Of a stretch of DNA of 64,000 bases, positions 8,935-19,336 are shown in pieces. This DNA comes from Cardiobacterium sp. Marseille-Q4385 (GTDB lineage: Bacteria > Pseudomonadota > Gammaproteobacteria > Cardiobacteriales > Cardiobacteriaceae): NCBI RefSeq assembly GCF_916618745.1, contig NZ_OU745373.1, positions 1,812,501-1,876,500 of the forward strand. The letters run 5' to 3'. Under the pieces are notes generated by a model. It worked only from the letters and a program-made list of their open reading frames with translations, was not told where the DNA came from and did no database searches. How positions within the stretch are numbered: position 1 is the stretch's first letter; every line of letters begins with the position of its first letter. Made by a program: the position numbers and the translations under genes.

Positions 8935-9453
8935 ATGAGCTGCTTAGGTGTACATTTCGCACTCAATGCCGACGACATGGCCGAACTGCGCCAAACGGAC
9001 TTGCACGACGAAGAAGCACTACAAAACTACCTCGCTAACCTCGAAGCGCGTTACCTCGGCGAAGAAGGCGGGGAACACAGCGCAGAAAGCGCTAAAGCCT
9101 GGGACGCCATGCACCGCCTTCTGACGGATGGGCGACTGGAATACCAAAATGGCGAATACCCGCTCAACCACACCGTGATAGGCGGTGAAATCCTTATCGG
9201 TGGGGGGGAAGACGACACCTACATCATCAGCCTGAAAACACCGGCACAAGTACAGGACATCGCCCAAGCCCTGATGACCATAGACGAAGAAACCTTCCGC
9301 CGCCGCTATTTTGCTCTCGACGAGAAAGCATACGGCTACCCCCTGAGTGAAGATGACTGCGACTATGTCTGGGACTGGTTTCAAAACGTCCGCGACTTCT
9401 ACCAACGCGCAGCGGCAGCAAATCGCCACGTCATCTTTACCGTTGACCAATAG
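8935..9453 (+). CDS. DUF1877 (YfbM-like) family protein
   Basis: A 172-residue soluble protein starting MSCLGVHFALNADDMAELRQ, the characteristic opening of the YfbM/DUF1877 family. The C-terminal part (DDCDYVWDWFQNVRDFYQRAAAANRHVIFTVDQ) also fits, as does the length. The biochemical function of the family is not known to me. GGAG lies seven bases before the ATG. It sits between glgC and glgA in the same direction, so it is probably co-transcribed with glycogen synthesis; no direct role follows from that alone. Confidence 0.8.
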   Translation: MSCLGVHFALNADDMAELRQTDLHDEEALQNYLANLEARYLGEEGGEHSAESAKAWDAMHRLLTDGRLEYQNGEYPLNHTVIGGEILIGGGEDDTYIISLKTPAQVQDIAQALMTIDEETFRRRYFALDEKAYGYPLSEDDCDYVWDWFQNVRDFYQRAAAANRHVIFTVDQ

Positions 9454-9559
9454 CCACGCCAAGCGGAACAACCACGCGGATTACCCGTTAATCCCCAGAA
9501 CAACACAATCCGAACCACCAACCCCACCAACCAAAACCACCTGACAAGAGGAGCCCATC

Positions 9560-10990
9560 ATGAAAATCCTGCATGTATGTTCAGAACTCTACCCGCTCAT
9601 CAAAACCGGCGGCCTCGCCGACGTTTTGGGCGCCCTGCCTTTTGCCCAACATGCTGCGGGACAAGACGTGCGCGTCGTTCTGCCGCTCTACCCGCAAGTT
9701 GCGGAAAAAATCGGCGAAACCGGCCATGTTGGCTACTACCACACCTTCGCGGGCGACATCGAACTGCGCTACGTCAACTACAACGGCGTCGGCATCTACC
9801 TTATAGACTGCCCGCACCTCTACCAGCGTCCGGGCAACCCCTACCACGACCAGCACTACGCCGACTACGGCGACAACTACCTGCGCTTCGGCCTCCTCGG
9901 CTGGGTCGGTGCCTCACTTGCCGCCGGAGCCGATAGCTGGTGGCGCCCCGACGTCCTGCACTGCCACGACTGGCAGGCCGGACTTTCCCCCGCCTACCTC
10001 GCCGCTTGGGAAGTGCCGGTCAAAACCGTCTTCACCATCCACAACCTCGCCTATGCGGGCATCTTCAACAGCCGTCACATGATTGAGCTGGGCCTGCCGC
10101 AAAACATGTACGGTCCCTACGGCTTCGAATTCTACGGGCAAATGTCCTACCTCAAAGCAGGCCTCTACTACGCCGACCACATCACGACCGTCAGCCCAAC
10201 CTACGCGCGCGAAATCACCGTGCCGGAACACGGCTATGGCCTGCACGGCCTGCTCGGCGAACGTGCCGCACAAGGCCGGCTCACCGGCATCCTGAACGGC
10301 GTGGACAATACCACCTGGAACCCCGGCACCGACCCGCATATTGATAAGCCCTACACCATGGATTACATGCAGGGCAAACGCACCAACAAACACACCCTGC
10401 AACAAACCTTCAACCTGCCGACGGATGACAGCGTGCCGCTGCTGGTGATGATTACCCGCCTCACCGAACAAAAAGGCGCGGACATCCTCCTGGGCGCCGC
10501 CGAAAGCCTGCTCTCACGCCCGCTGCAACTCGCCATCCTCGGTACCGGTGCGCCCGATCTCGAAGCTGCCTTCCGTGACCTCGCGGGTCGCCATCCGGAA
10601 AAAGTCGGTGTGCGCATTACCTACAACGAAGCCCTCTCGCACCAAATGATCGCCGGTGGCGACGTCATCCTCGTGCCAAGCCGCTTCGAACCCTGCGGCC
10701 TCACCCAACTTTACGGCCTCAAATACGGCACCTTGCCGCTGGTGCGGGCGACGGGCGGCCTCGCCGATACCGTCGTTGATGCCAGCGAAGACAGCATCGC
10801 CAACCACAGTGCAACCGGCTTTGTCTTCCATCAGCCGACCCCGGATGCCCTGCTTGGTGCCGCTGGCCGGATGCTGGAAAAATGGCAGAGCGCCAAAGAA
10901 TGGGCGGGCATCCAGCACAACGCCATGCACGCCGATTTCGGCTGGCATAAAGCCGCCAAGGCCTATGATGCGCTTTATGGCACCCTGTGA
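9560..10990 (+). CDS. glgA: Glycogen synthase
   Basis: The enzyme transfers glucose from ADP-glucose to the non-reducing end of alpha-1,4-glucan. The 476-residue GT5 protein begins MKILHVCSELYPLIKTGGLADV, with the nucleotide-sugar binding KTGGL motif at K15. It contains the GT-B C-terminal signature RFEPCGLTQLYGLKYGTLPLVRATGGL. AGAGGAG precedes the ATG. It is the last gene of the glycogen operon and is followed by an intrinsic terminator at 11023-11054. Confidence 0.96.
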   Translation: MKILHVCSELYPLIKTGGLADVLGALPFAQHAAGQDVRVVLPLYPQVAEKIGETGHVGYYHTFAGDIELRYVNYNGVGIYLIDCPHLYQRPGNPYHDQHYADYGDNYLRFGLLGWVGASLAAGADSWWRPDVLHCHDWQAGLSPAYLAAWEVPVKTVFTIHNLAYAGIFNSRHMIELGLPQNMYGPYGFEFYGQMSYLKAGLYYADHITTVSPTYAREITVPEHGYGLHGLLGERAAQGRLTGILNGVDNTTWNPGTDPHIDKPYTMDYMQGKRTNKHTLQQTFNLPTDDSVPLLVMITRLTEQKGADILLGAAESLLSRPLQLAILGTGAPDLEAAFRDLAGRHPEKVGVRITYNEALSHQMIAGGDVILVPSRFEPCGLTQLYGLKYGTLPLVRATGGLADTVVDASEDSIANHSATGFVFHQPTPDALLGAAGRMLEKWQSAKEWAGIQHNAMHADFGWHKAAKAYDALYGTL

Positions 10991-11022
10991 ACTGGCGAAC
11001 AACATAGCCGCTCCATGAACCC

Positions 11023-11054
11023 AAGCCCCTCGCCCCGCGTGAGGGGCTTTTTTT
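11023..11054 (+). terminator. Intrinsic terminator of the glycogen operon
   Basis: AGCCCCTC and GAGGGGCT arms with a short loop, followed by seven T, 33 bases after the glgA stop codon. Confidence 0.9.
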
Positions 11055-11109
11055 GTGCGTGCAAAGACTCCACCTCTTGAAAGGTGGGGTGCCAAGCTAA
11101 TCAGCTTTT

Positions 11110-11200
11110 TGTGTGGAGGTAATGGACAAATTCCATGCTGAAAATCTCGGGAGACCTTACGCTGCAAGGATTTCAGGGGTTAAAAACTTTTCAGAGTGAG
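11110..11200 (+). mobile_element. Scar of an IS256/IS1249-type insertion sequence (left end only)
   Basis: This stretch aligns by eye with the left end of the element at 34491-35519. The order GTAATGGACAAA, CCTTACGCTG, AAGG-TTTC and GG-GTT is conserved over about 75 bases. No transposase remains. It is cut off by the IS5-family copy that begins at 11207. Confidence 0.55.
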
Positions 11201-11206
11201 GTCTTA

Positions 11207-11614
11207 GAACGTGTTCATAGTCTTCGTAGCAAGATTCCCAAGAAAGCCAAAACTACCATTTGCAAACTGGTACTCAACTTACGCTCGCAGTTTTGCCAAA
11301 GCCGCCTATTCTTTTCCAACCAGGAAAAACTGCGCTCTACTACCCATCGCTTTGGCAATACCGCAAAGCGGTGTAATTCGTTTCGTTTGGCAATCTCTAC
11401 CTCCGCACCCATCAACTCCTGTACTGACGAAGCAAATGCCTTACCCATGTAACTACCGTCAGCAAGGACTTTTTGTACCACACCAAGATTATCCCGCCCA
11501 CGTTCCAAGGCTAGCAGGCAGCCTTTTCTATCCGTAACATCCGCCGTCGTTACCGCAAGCGCATGCGGCAAACCCTGCGTGTCAACCGTTATATGTCGCT
11601 TGATGCCGTTCACT
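11207..11614 (-). mobile_element. IS5-family element, truncated copy A
   Basis: It begins with the terminal repeat GAACGTGTTCATAGTC after a TTA. It matches the first 400 or so bases of the complete 842-bp copy at 21699-22540, in the same orientation. It stops abruptly near 11614 where copy B starts head to head. The missing half is not found beyond copy B, so copy B probably inserted with deletion. Confidence 0.85.
11215..11613 (-). pseudogene. IS5-family transposase orfB fragment (copy A)
   Basis: It encodes the C-terminal DDE part (IKRHITVDTQGLPHALAVTTADVTDRKGC through RWVVERSFSWLEKNRRLW). The upstream portion of orfB and all of orfA are missing. The DDE-domain end RRL and the terminal repeat match the complete copy, so this is the 3' half of a transposase cut by the neighbouring element. 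Not expected to be functional alone. Confidence 0.85.
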
Positions 11615-11661
11615 GTCTTAGAACGTGTTTATAGTCTTCGCCTCTGCTGTAAACTATCGGC

Positions 11662-11970
11662 ATGAACAGAAAAACCTACCCAAGCGATATCAGTCGCGAG
11701 CAATTTGCGCCTCTCCTTCCCCTGCTGGAAAGTGCCCGTAAACGCACAGCGCCACGTCAGGTGGACTTGTACGATGTCTTTTGTGCCATTCTCTATCTGC
11801 AACGCACCGGCTGCTCCTGGCGCGCTTTGCCGGGCGATTTCCCCAAATGGCGCACCGTGCATTCCTACTTCCAGAGATGGACTGAGCCACGCGAGAGTGG
11901 CATCAGCATCCTTGAGGAAGCATTAAAAAAAACAGGTAGTTGCGGAGCGCCGCAAGCAGGGGCGCCATGA
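11662..11970 (+). CDS. IS5-family transposase orfA (copy B)
   Basis: A 102-residue product with MNRKTYPSDISREQFAPLLPLLESARKRTAPRQVDLYDVFCAILYLQRTGCSWRALPGDFP, the N-terminal helical/DUF4096-type half of IS5-family transposases. Related proteins are made by frameshifting from orfA into orfB at the A-run (11925-11932 here, eight A; seven in the other copies). The orfB of this copy is interrupted, so orfA is likely an orphan. Confidence 0.85.
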   Translation: MNRKTYPSDISREQFAPLLPLLESARKRTAPRQVDLYDVFCAILYLQRTGCSWRALPGDFPKWRTVHSYFQRWTEPRESGISILEEALKKTGSCGAPQAGAP

Positions 11971-12445
11971 AGCAACCACTTTCCTGATTATTGATGCGTA
12001 GAGTGTGAAGAACACGGATACGGCCATGGAAAAAGGCTACGATGCGAGCAAAAAGGTTAGCGGTATCAAGCGGCATATAGCGGTTGACACGCAGGGTTTG
12101 CCGCATGCCATTGCGGTAACGACGGCGGATATTACGGATAGAAAAGGCTGTCTGCTGGCATTGGAACGTGACAAGGATAATCTTGGGGCGGTACAAAAAG
12201 TCCTTGCTGACGGTGGTTACACGGGTAAGGCATTTGCTTCGTCGGTACAAGCGTTGATTGGTGCGGAGGTAGAGATTGCCAAACGAAACGAATTGCACCG
12301 TTTTGCAGTATTGCCGAAGCGATGGGTAGTAGAGCGCAGCTTTTCCTGGTTGGAAAAGAATAGGCGGTTTTGGAAAAACTGCGAGCGTAAGTTGAGTACC
12401 AGTTTGCAAATGGTAGTTTTGGCTTTCTTGGGAGCCCTGCTATGA
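11930..12445 (+). pseudogene. IS5-family transposase orfB with premature stop (copy B)
   Basis: The frame reads QVVAERRKQGRHEATTFLIIDA, then TAG (11999-12001) in place of the CAG codon present in the other copies (IIDAQSVKNTD). It is then open again from MKNTDTAMEKGYDASKKVSG to the end. The stop separates the first catalytic Asp (IID) from the remainder of the DDE domain, so the copy is probably inactive. C-terminal RRL is also lost. Confidence 0.8.
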
Positions 12446-12547
12446 AGACTATACACATGCCCTAAGAAATCGCTCTATGTGCACACGCGTCTGATAATAT
12501 GAAAGTTTTTAAAAAACAGCATATTAAAAGAATAATTTAAACATCGC

Positions 12548-12575
12548 TTGACCCGGTAAAGAATCCCACTATAAT
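12548..12575 (+). promoter_or_regulatory. Promoter of the tRNA-Gly/tRNA-Cys genes
   Basis: TTGACC (12548-12553) and TATAAT (12570-12575) are spaced by 16 bases. A GC-rich GCGCGCCC discriminator follows, typical of stringently controlled stable-RNA promoters. It lies 13 bases before tRNA-Gly. Confidence 0.85.
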
Positions 12576-12588
12576 GCGCGCCCACAAC

Positions 12589-12663
12589 GCGGGAATAGCT
12601 CAGTGGTAGAGCACAACCTTGCCAAGGTTGGGGTCGCGAGTTCGAGCCTCGTTTCCCGCTCCA
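12589..12663 (+). tRNA. tRNA-Gly (anticodon GCC)
   Basis: The acceptor stem GCGGGAA pairs with TTCCCGC, with T discriminator and encoded CCA. The D-arm is GCTCAGTGGTAGAGC, and the anticodon stem-loop CAACC-TTGCCAA-GGTTG has GCC. The T-arm contains GTTCGAGCC. The gene is 75 nt with all arms intact. Confidence 0.97.
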
Positions 12664-12673
12664 AATTCCTTCT

Positions 12674-12697
12674 GAGCCTCAATATAGAGGCTCTTTT
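12674..12697 (+). terminator. Hairpin with short T-run between the two tRNAs
   Basis: GAGCCTC and GAGGCTC arms with a six-base loop are followed by TTTT. It may be a weak terminator or a processing hairpin in the tRNA precursor. Confidence 0.5.
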
Positions 12698-12703
12698 AAT
12701 TCA

Positions 12704-12777
12704 GGCTGGGTAGCAAAGTGGTTATGCAGCGGATTGCAAATCCGTGGACGCCGGTTCGATTCCGACCCCAGCCTCCA
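12704..12777 (+). tRNA. tRNA-Cys (anticodon GCA)
   Basis: The acceptor stem GGCTGGG pairs with CCCAGCC, with discriminator T and encoded CCA. The anticodon loop TTGCAAA contains GCA, and the T-arm contains GGTTCGATTCC. The gene is 74 nt, downstream of tRNA-Gly in the same direction. Confidence 0.96.
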
Positions 12778-12789
12778 CACCTACTTATC

Positions 12790-12814
12790 AGCCCCTATCA
12801 GGGGCTTTCTTTTT
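12790..12814 (+). terminator. Terminator after tRNA-Cys
   Basis: AGCCCCT-ATC-AGGGGCT hairpin followed by TTCTTTTT. Confidence 0.85.
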
Positions 12815-13198
12815 GTCTGTAAAAAAACGGCGCTTATCAAAATATTTCCCCTTCGCGGACTATCAGGGAATACCCCCAATCCTAGAAATTAAGGTGAAAA
12901 AGCGGTGTACTGCATAGTTACAACGACAATAACCTTGAACGCGAAGGCTCGCACCTACCGCGTTATCGCCGCGGCTGTGCAAGACCAACTACGCAGTATC
13001 ACATCACCCACCCTGCCTGTTTCGACCGCCTTACTGGATACTGCTGCGACCTCGAACGCGAGCCAGGTAGCTTCATCGGACAGCTACTGACCCCATACCT
13101 GCCATTCGGGCCCTGTTGCTCTTGCTGAGCTTTCTCAATCCATTGCAGAACGATCACTATGCACTGTATAAATCCTGACGTCCTCCGTCCGGCGCATG
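12815..13198. other. Intergenic stretch with a decayed-looking Cys-rich reading frame
   Basis: No recognised gene. One plus-strand frame is open from 12898 to the TGA at 13126-13128 (76 codons) without a standard start or ribosome-binding site. It reads LEREGSHLPRYRRGC and later DRLTGYCCDLEREPGSF, ending in PCCSC. It has seven Cys codons and a repeated LERE segment. It could be the remains of an inserted gene downstream of the tRNA cluster, or chance. Another frame (12905-13090) has a start but no supporting features. Confidence 0.3.
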
Positions 13199-13225
13199 AA
13201 AAAGCAGGCTTACGCCTGCTTTTTT
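13199..13225. terminator. Bidirectional terminator downstream of ppc
   Basis: AGCAGGC / GCCTGCT hairpin flanked by an A-run on the left and a T-run on the right. It can end ppc transcripts on the minus strand and any plus-strand read-through from the tRNA region. Confidence 0.85.
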
Positions 13226-13245
13226 CTTGGTGTGTGTGGAGTATT

Positions 13246-16017
<2,772 letters not shown>

Positions 16018-16165
16018 GATGATGTTTTCTCCTGTTGTTGGATTGATGTCGGGTCGCGATAGTAAACTTTTTTTATTTTTATCGTGCGGGTTTTTGCCTG
16101 TGCGCCGCTTGGCGTCGTCTTTGGTGCTATGGTGGTGCCATTATCAGTCCACAATGGAGGTTGCC

Positions 16166-16849
16166 ATGAAGCTGTCCCGCTATATTGACCACACCCTGCT
16201 TGCGCCGCAGGCAACAGCGGCGCAGATTACGCAGCTATGCGACGAGGCACGTGAGCATGATTTTTTTGCGGTATGCGTCAACCCGGCTCGCGTCCGACAC
16301 GCCAAAGCGGTGCTGGCTGATACTGCGGTCAAGGTCTGCACGGTCATCGGCTTCCCGCTGGGAGCCGACACATCCGCCGTCAAGGCTTTTGCGGCAAGGG
16401 ATGCGGTGGAGAACGGCGCCGATGAGCTGGACGTGGTGATAAACATCGGGCTTGCAAAAGACGGCGACTGGGCGGCAGTGCAGGCCGATATTGCCGCCGT
16501 GGTGCAGGCGGCTGCCGGGCGGGCACTGGTCAAGGTCATTCTGGAAACCTGCCTGCTGACGGCGGATGACATTCGCCATGCCTGTGCCGCTGCCATGCAG
16601 GCGGGCGCGGATTTCGTCAAAACGTCCACCGGCTTTTCCAGCGGCGGCGCGACGATAGAAGCCGTCCGCCTGATGCGCGCCTGCGTCGGTCCGGATTTCG
16701 GCGTAAAAGCGGCGGGCGGTATCCGTACACCCGGAGATTTCCAAGCGATGCTCGCTGCCGGGGCAAACCGCATCGGCTCCTCTGTCGGCTGCAAATTATT
16801 AGCGGAACAAGCAAACACTTCTTCTCCCACCCCTTCCATCCAGGAGTAA
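16166..16849 (+). CDS. deoC: Deoxyribose-phosphate aldolase
   Basis: The enzyme cleaves 2-deoxyribose-5-phosphate to acetaldehyde and glyceraldehyde-3-phosphate in deoxynucleoside breakdown. The 227-residue TIM-barrel protein has the Schiff-base lysine in FVKTSTGFSSGG (K152), the second lysine in GVKAAGGIRT (K181) and DELDVVINIG. ATG 16166 is chosen because GGAGG lies at 16156-16160 and MKLSRYIDHTLLAP fits the family; upstream in-frame codons are not family sequence. It is four bases from rbsK, so the two form a pentose-phosphate salvage operon. Confidence 0.95.
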   Translation: MKLSRYIDHTLLAPQATAAQITQLCDEAREHDFFAVCVNPARVRHAKAVLADTAVKVCTVIGFPLGADTSAVKAFAARDAVENGADELDVVINIGLAKDGDWAAVQADIAAVVQAAAGRALVKVILETCLLTADDIRHACAAAMQAGADFVKTSTGFSSGGATIEAVRLMRACVGPDFGVKAAGGIRTPGDFQAMLAAGANRIGSSVGCKLLAEQANTSSPTPSIQE

Positions 16850-16852
16850 CCC

Positions 16853-17779
16853 ATGGACATCGCCGTCATCGGATCCAACATGGTCGATCTCATCGCCTAC
16901 ATCACCCGTATGCCCGCCGAAGGCGAAACCGTCGAAGCGCCCGATTTCAAAATGGGCTGCGGCGGCAAGGGCGCCAACCAGGCAATTGCCGTCGCCCGTC
17001 TCGGCGCGGAGGTACTGATGTTGAGCCGCGTCGGCAACGACATCTTTGCCGACAACACTATCGCCAACTTTCGCGCAAACGGCATCGACACCCGCTACAT
17101 CCTGAAAAGCCCGGCGGCCAGCGGCGTCGCACCCATTTTCGTTGATCCCGAAGGACACAATGCCATCATCATCGTCAAGGGCGCGAACAAGCTACTGTCT
17201 GCCGATGATATTGCCCGTGCCGCCGCCGACATCCGCCAATGCAAGCTCATCGTGTTGCAACTGGAAATCCCGACGGAGACGGTCTATGCCGCCGTGCGCT
17301 TTGGCGTGGCTAACGGCATCCCGGTTCTACTCAATCCCGCCCCCGCCCAACCCGATCTCGTACTGGAAAACGTCAAAGCCTGCGAATTCATCGTGCCGAA
17401 TGAAACGGAGCTGTCGCTGCTGACCGGAATGCCGGTGGACAGCGCAGACGACATCCGCACCGCAGCAGCGGCACTGCGCGATACGGGGGTGAAGAACGTC
17501 ATCGTCACCCTCGGTAAACGCGGCGCCCTGTGGCTGGCCGCAGACGGTACGGAACAACACTTCCCGCCGGTCAATGTCACTGCCAAAGATACGACCGGCG
17601 CCGGCGACGCCTTTATCGGCTGCTTCGCCACCGTGTACGTTAAAACCGGCGACGTGGCACGCGCGATTACCGCCGCTAACCATTACGCCGCCGATTCTGT
17701 TACCCGTCTCGGTACGCAGACGTCCTATGCAGGCCGTGAGGCGTTTATTCGTTTTTATCCTGATTTCGCAGAAATGTAG
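16853..17779 (+). CDS. rbsK: Ribokinase
   Basis: The enzyme phosphorylates ribose to ribose-5-phosphate. The 308-residue PfkB-family protein shows the first signature KMGCGGKGANQAIAVARLG and the second signature TTGAGDAFIGCFA with catalytic base D252. The N-terminal MDIAVIGSNMVDLIAYITRMPAEGET matches ribokinase lid and strand. PfkB enzymes vary in substrate, but this sequence and the deoC neighbour favour ribokinase or deoxyribokinase. An AGGAG site overlaps the end of deoC. Confidence 0.9.
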   Translation: MDIAVIGSNMVDLIAYITRMPAEGETVEAPDFKMGCGGKGANQAIAVARLGAEVLMLSRVGNDIFADNTIANFRANGIDTRYILKSPAASGVAPIFVDPEGHNAIIIVKGANKLLSADDIARAAADIRQCKLIVLQLEIPTETVYAAVRFGVANGIPVLLNPAPAQPDLVLENVKACEFIVPNETELSLLTGMPVDSADDIRTAAAALRDTGVKNVIVTLGKRGALWLAADGTEQHFPPVNVTAKDTTGAGDAFIGCFATVYVKTGDVARAITAANHYAADSVTRLGTQTSYAGREAFIRFYPDFAEM

Positions 17780-17922
17780 GAACCTTTCTCTGATCAATCC
17801 TAGTTGTAAGCTGAAAAGACAACACGGCGAAAACAGCACAGGTGTACGGCGCGATTTTTAGAGCCCTGTGGGAACCCGACGAGGCTCGCCGATACCATAT
17901 CGGTTCTACCCGGTATAGCTAT

Positions 17923-17952
17923 AAAAAATCCGCTACCTCGCAGTAGCGGATT
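17923..17952 (-). terminator. Terminator of the cco operon
   Basis: Arms AATCCGCTAC and GTAGCGGATT form a perfect 10-bp stem, followed on the minus strand by a U-run. The rest of 17780-17981 holds no gene. A patch near 17841-17862 (CACAGGTGTACGGCGCG then ATTTTTAGA) vaguely recalls the Correia-like repeat described at 58065. Confidence 0.85.
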
Positions 17953-17981
17953 CCGGGTTTCGTTCTGCTGATACAGAGATT

Positions 17982-19130
17982 TCAGTTTGCAGGCGGCGCG
18001 GCGGTCGGTGCTGTTTCAGCAGTGGGCTGCACACCAGTTTCGGCGGTTACGGGCTCGGTCGTTGCCGGGGTTTCTGTCGCCGGGGTGGTTCCTGTGGCTG
18101 GTGCAGGTTCGGTGGTGCTTTCCGCTGCTGGGGTTGCTTCGGTCGCAGGTGCTTTGTTTTCCGCAGCTATTTCTGCTTCGTCTGCCTCGTGGCTGAGGGA
18201 ATAGACGTAGGCGGCGACAACTTTGATTTTGGCGTCTCCCAGCGTGTCTTTCCAGGCGGGCATCACGTTGTTGCGCGGATGCAGAATTTGCTGCTCGATG
18301 AAGGTTTTGAGGGCGGCGGGTTCGTCGTCTTCGGCATAGAGCCAGATTTGGTCGGCCAGTTTCGGGGCACCAAGGATGGGGTTGCCTTCACCTTGGCCAC
18401 CGTGACAGGCAACGCAGCTGGTGCCATACAGGGCTTTGCCTTTTTCGGCGGCAGCGCTGTCGTGCGTGTAACCACCCAGGGCGAGAACGTAGTTGGCGAC
18501 TTCATCCAGTTTGCTCTGGTCTTCGCTGCTCGGTGCCCAGGCGGGGTTATTCGGATCAATGGCGACCAGTGCACCGCCGGGCGGCATGGCCCCCGCGTGG
18601 CCGTTGGTAATAGTGTTAATGATGGCTTCCGGTGTGCCGCCCCAAATCCAGTCGTTATCGGTGAGGTTGGGGTAGCTACCGGCGACACCGCCGGCGTCAC
18701 CGGCGTGGCAGACGGCGCAGTTCTGCGCAAAGATGCGGCGGCCTGTCGCAAGAGCTTCCGGGTCTTTCGCCAGTTCTTCGGTGCTTTTGCCGGCGTAGTG
18801 GCGGAAGTAGTCGGCGGATTGGGCGTCAATACTGCGGCTTTCTTGCTGGTATTGGCTGATTTGTGTCCAGTTTTTGACGCCTTTAAAGACGCCCGGGTAA
18901 AGGACGAGGTAGAGGATGGCGAAGGCAATCATCAGGTAGAAGAGCGACAGCCACCAACCCGGCATGGGGTTGTTCATTTCTTTGAGGTCGCCGTCCCAGG
19001 TGTGATCGATGATTTCGCCTTCTTTGGCGTCGCCGCCCGCTTTGATGTGGGTTGTCCAGTAAACGAGGGCGATGTAGCCCAATATGTGCAGGATAGTGAC
19101 TGCCGCGATGAAGATGCTGACTGTTGTCAT
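17982..19130 (-). CDS. ccoP: Cytochrome c oxidase cbb3-type, subunit III (diheme)
   Basis: A membrane-anchored diheme cytochrome c that delivers electrons to the high-affinity cbb3 oxidase. The 382-residue protein has N-terminal membrane segments (FIAAVTILHILGYIALVYW and SLFYLMIAFAILYLVLYPG) and two c-type heme sites, CAVCH and CVACH, with methionine ligands expected in the following domains. After about residue 310 it carries a 65-70-residue Ala/Thr/Pro/Glu-rich tail (ATEATPAAESTTEPAP...) not needed for the fold. Its ATG overlaps the ccoQ stop by 4 bases. Last gene of ccoNOQP. Confidence 0.95.
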   Translation of the reverse strand: MTTVSIFIAAVTILHILGYIALVYWTTHIKAGGDAKEGEIIDHTWDGDLKEMNNPMPGWWLSLFYLMIAFAILYLVLYPGVFKGVKNWTQISQYQQESRSIDAQSADYFRHYAGKSTEELAKDPEALATGRRIFAQNCAVCHAGDAGGVAGSYPNLTDNDWIWGGTPEAIINTITNGHAGAMPPGGALVAIDPNNPAWAPSSEDQSKLDEVANYVLALGGYTHDSAAAEKGKALYGTSCVACHGGQGEGNPILGAPKLADQIWLYAEDDEPAALKTFIEQQILHPRNNVMPAWKDTLGDAKIKVVAAYVYSLSHEADEAEIAAENKAPATEATPAAESTTEPAPATGTTPATETPATTEPVTAETGVQPTAETAPTAAPPAN

Positions 19131-19330
19131 GATTCTTGCCTCTTGTGTTCTTCTTGTTCCGGGTAGCGTGGGGTAACAGGCGCGTCGCCATCATCTTTCA
19201 GTGCCAGTTTTTCTGCGCCCTGATAGGGTTTGTGGCGCTGTGGCAGGTAGAGCAGGATGACCATCAGGATGAAGGAGATGAAGAGTACGACGGTCGTGAA
19301 TTTGACCCATGCGATGCTGCCGGCTGTCAT
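19127..19330 (-). CDS. ccoQ: Cytochrome cbb3 oxidase accessory subunit CcoQ
   Basis: A 67-residue protein with one membrane span (FTTVVLFISFILMVILLYLP) and a charged cytoplasmic tail. Size, topology and position between ccoO and ccoP identify it as the small stabilising subunit; sequence alone would be weak evidence. Starts six bases after ccoO. Confidence 0.85.
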   Translation of the reverse strand: MTAGSIAWVKFTTVVLFISFILMVILLYLPQRHKPYQGAEKLALKDDGDAPVTPRYPEQEEHKRQES

Positions 19331-19336
19331 GTTCTG

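Larger units (their letters stand above)
11621..12462 (+). mobile_element. IS5-family element, copy B
   Basis: Same 842-bp length as the complete copies. The left terminus GAACGTGTTTATAG follows TTA (11618-11620). The right terminus (CTATACACATGCCC, ending at 12462) is diverged from the consensus CTATGAACACGTTC. Contains orfA and an orfB broken by a stop codon. It lies head to head with copy A and just upstream of the tRNA genes. Confidence 0.85.

Noticed and set aside
12905..13090. 61-codon frame after the tRNA-Cys gene
   Set aside because: Ala/Thr/Ser-rich with no ribosome site; a different frame of the same DNA looks more protein-like but has no start.
17780..17922. Possible third Correia-like copy after rbsK
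   Set aside because: Only a short patch (CACAGGTGTACGGCGCG, ATTTTTAGA) is similar and no terminal repeats are visible.
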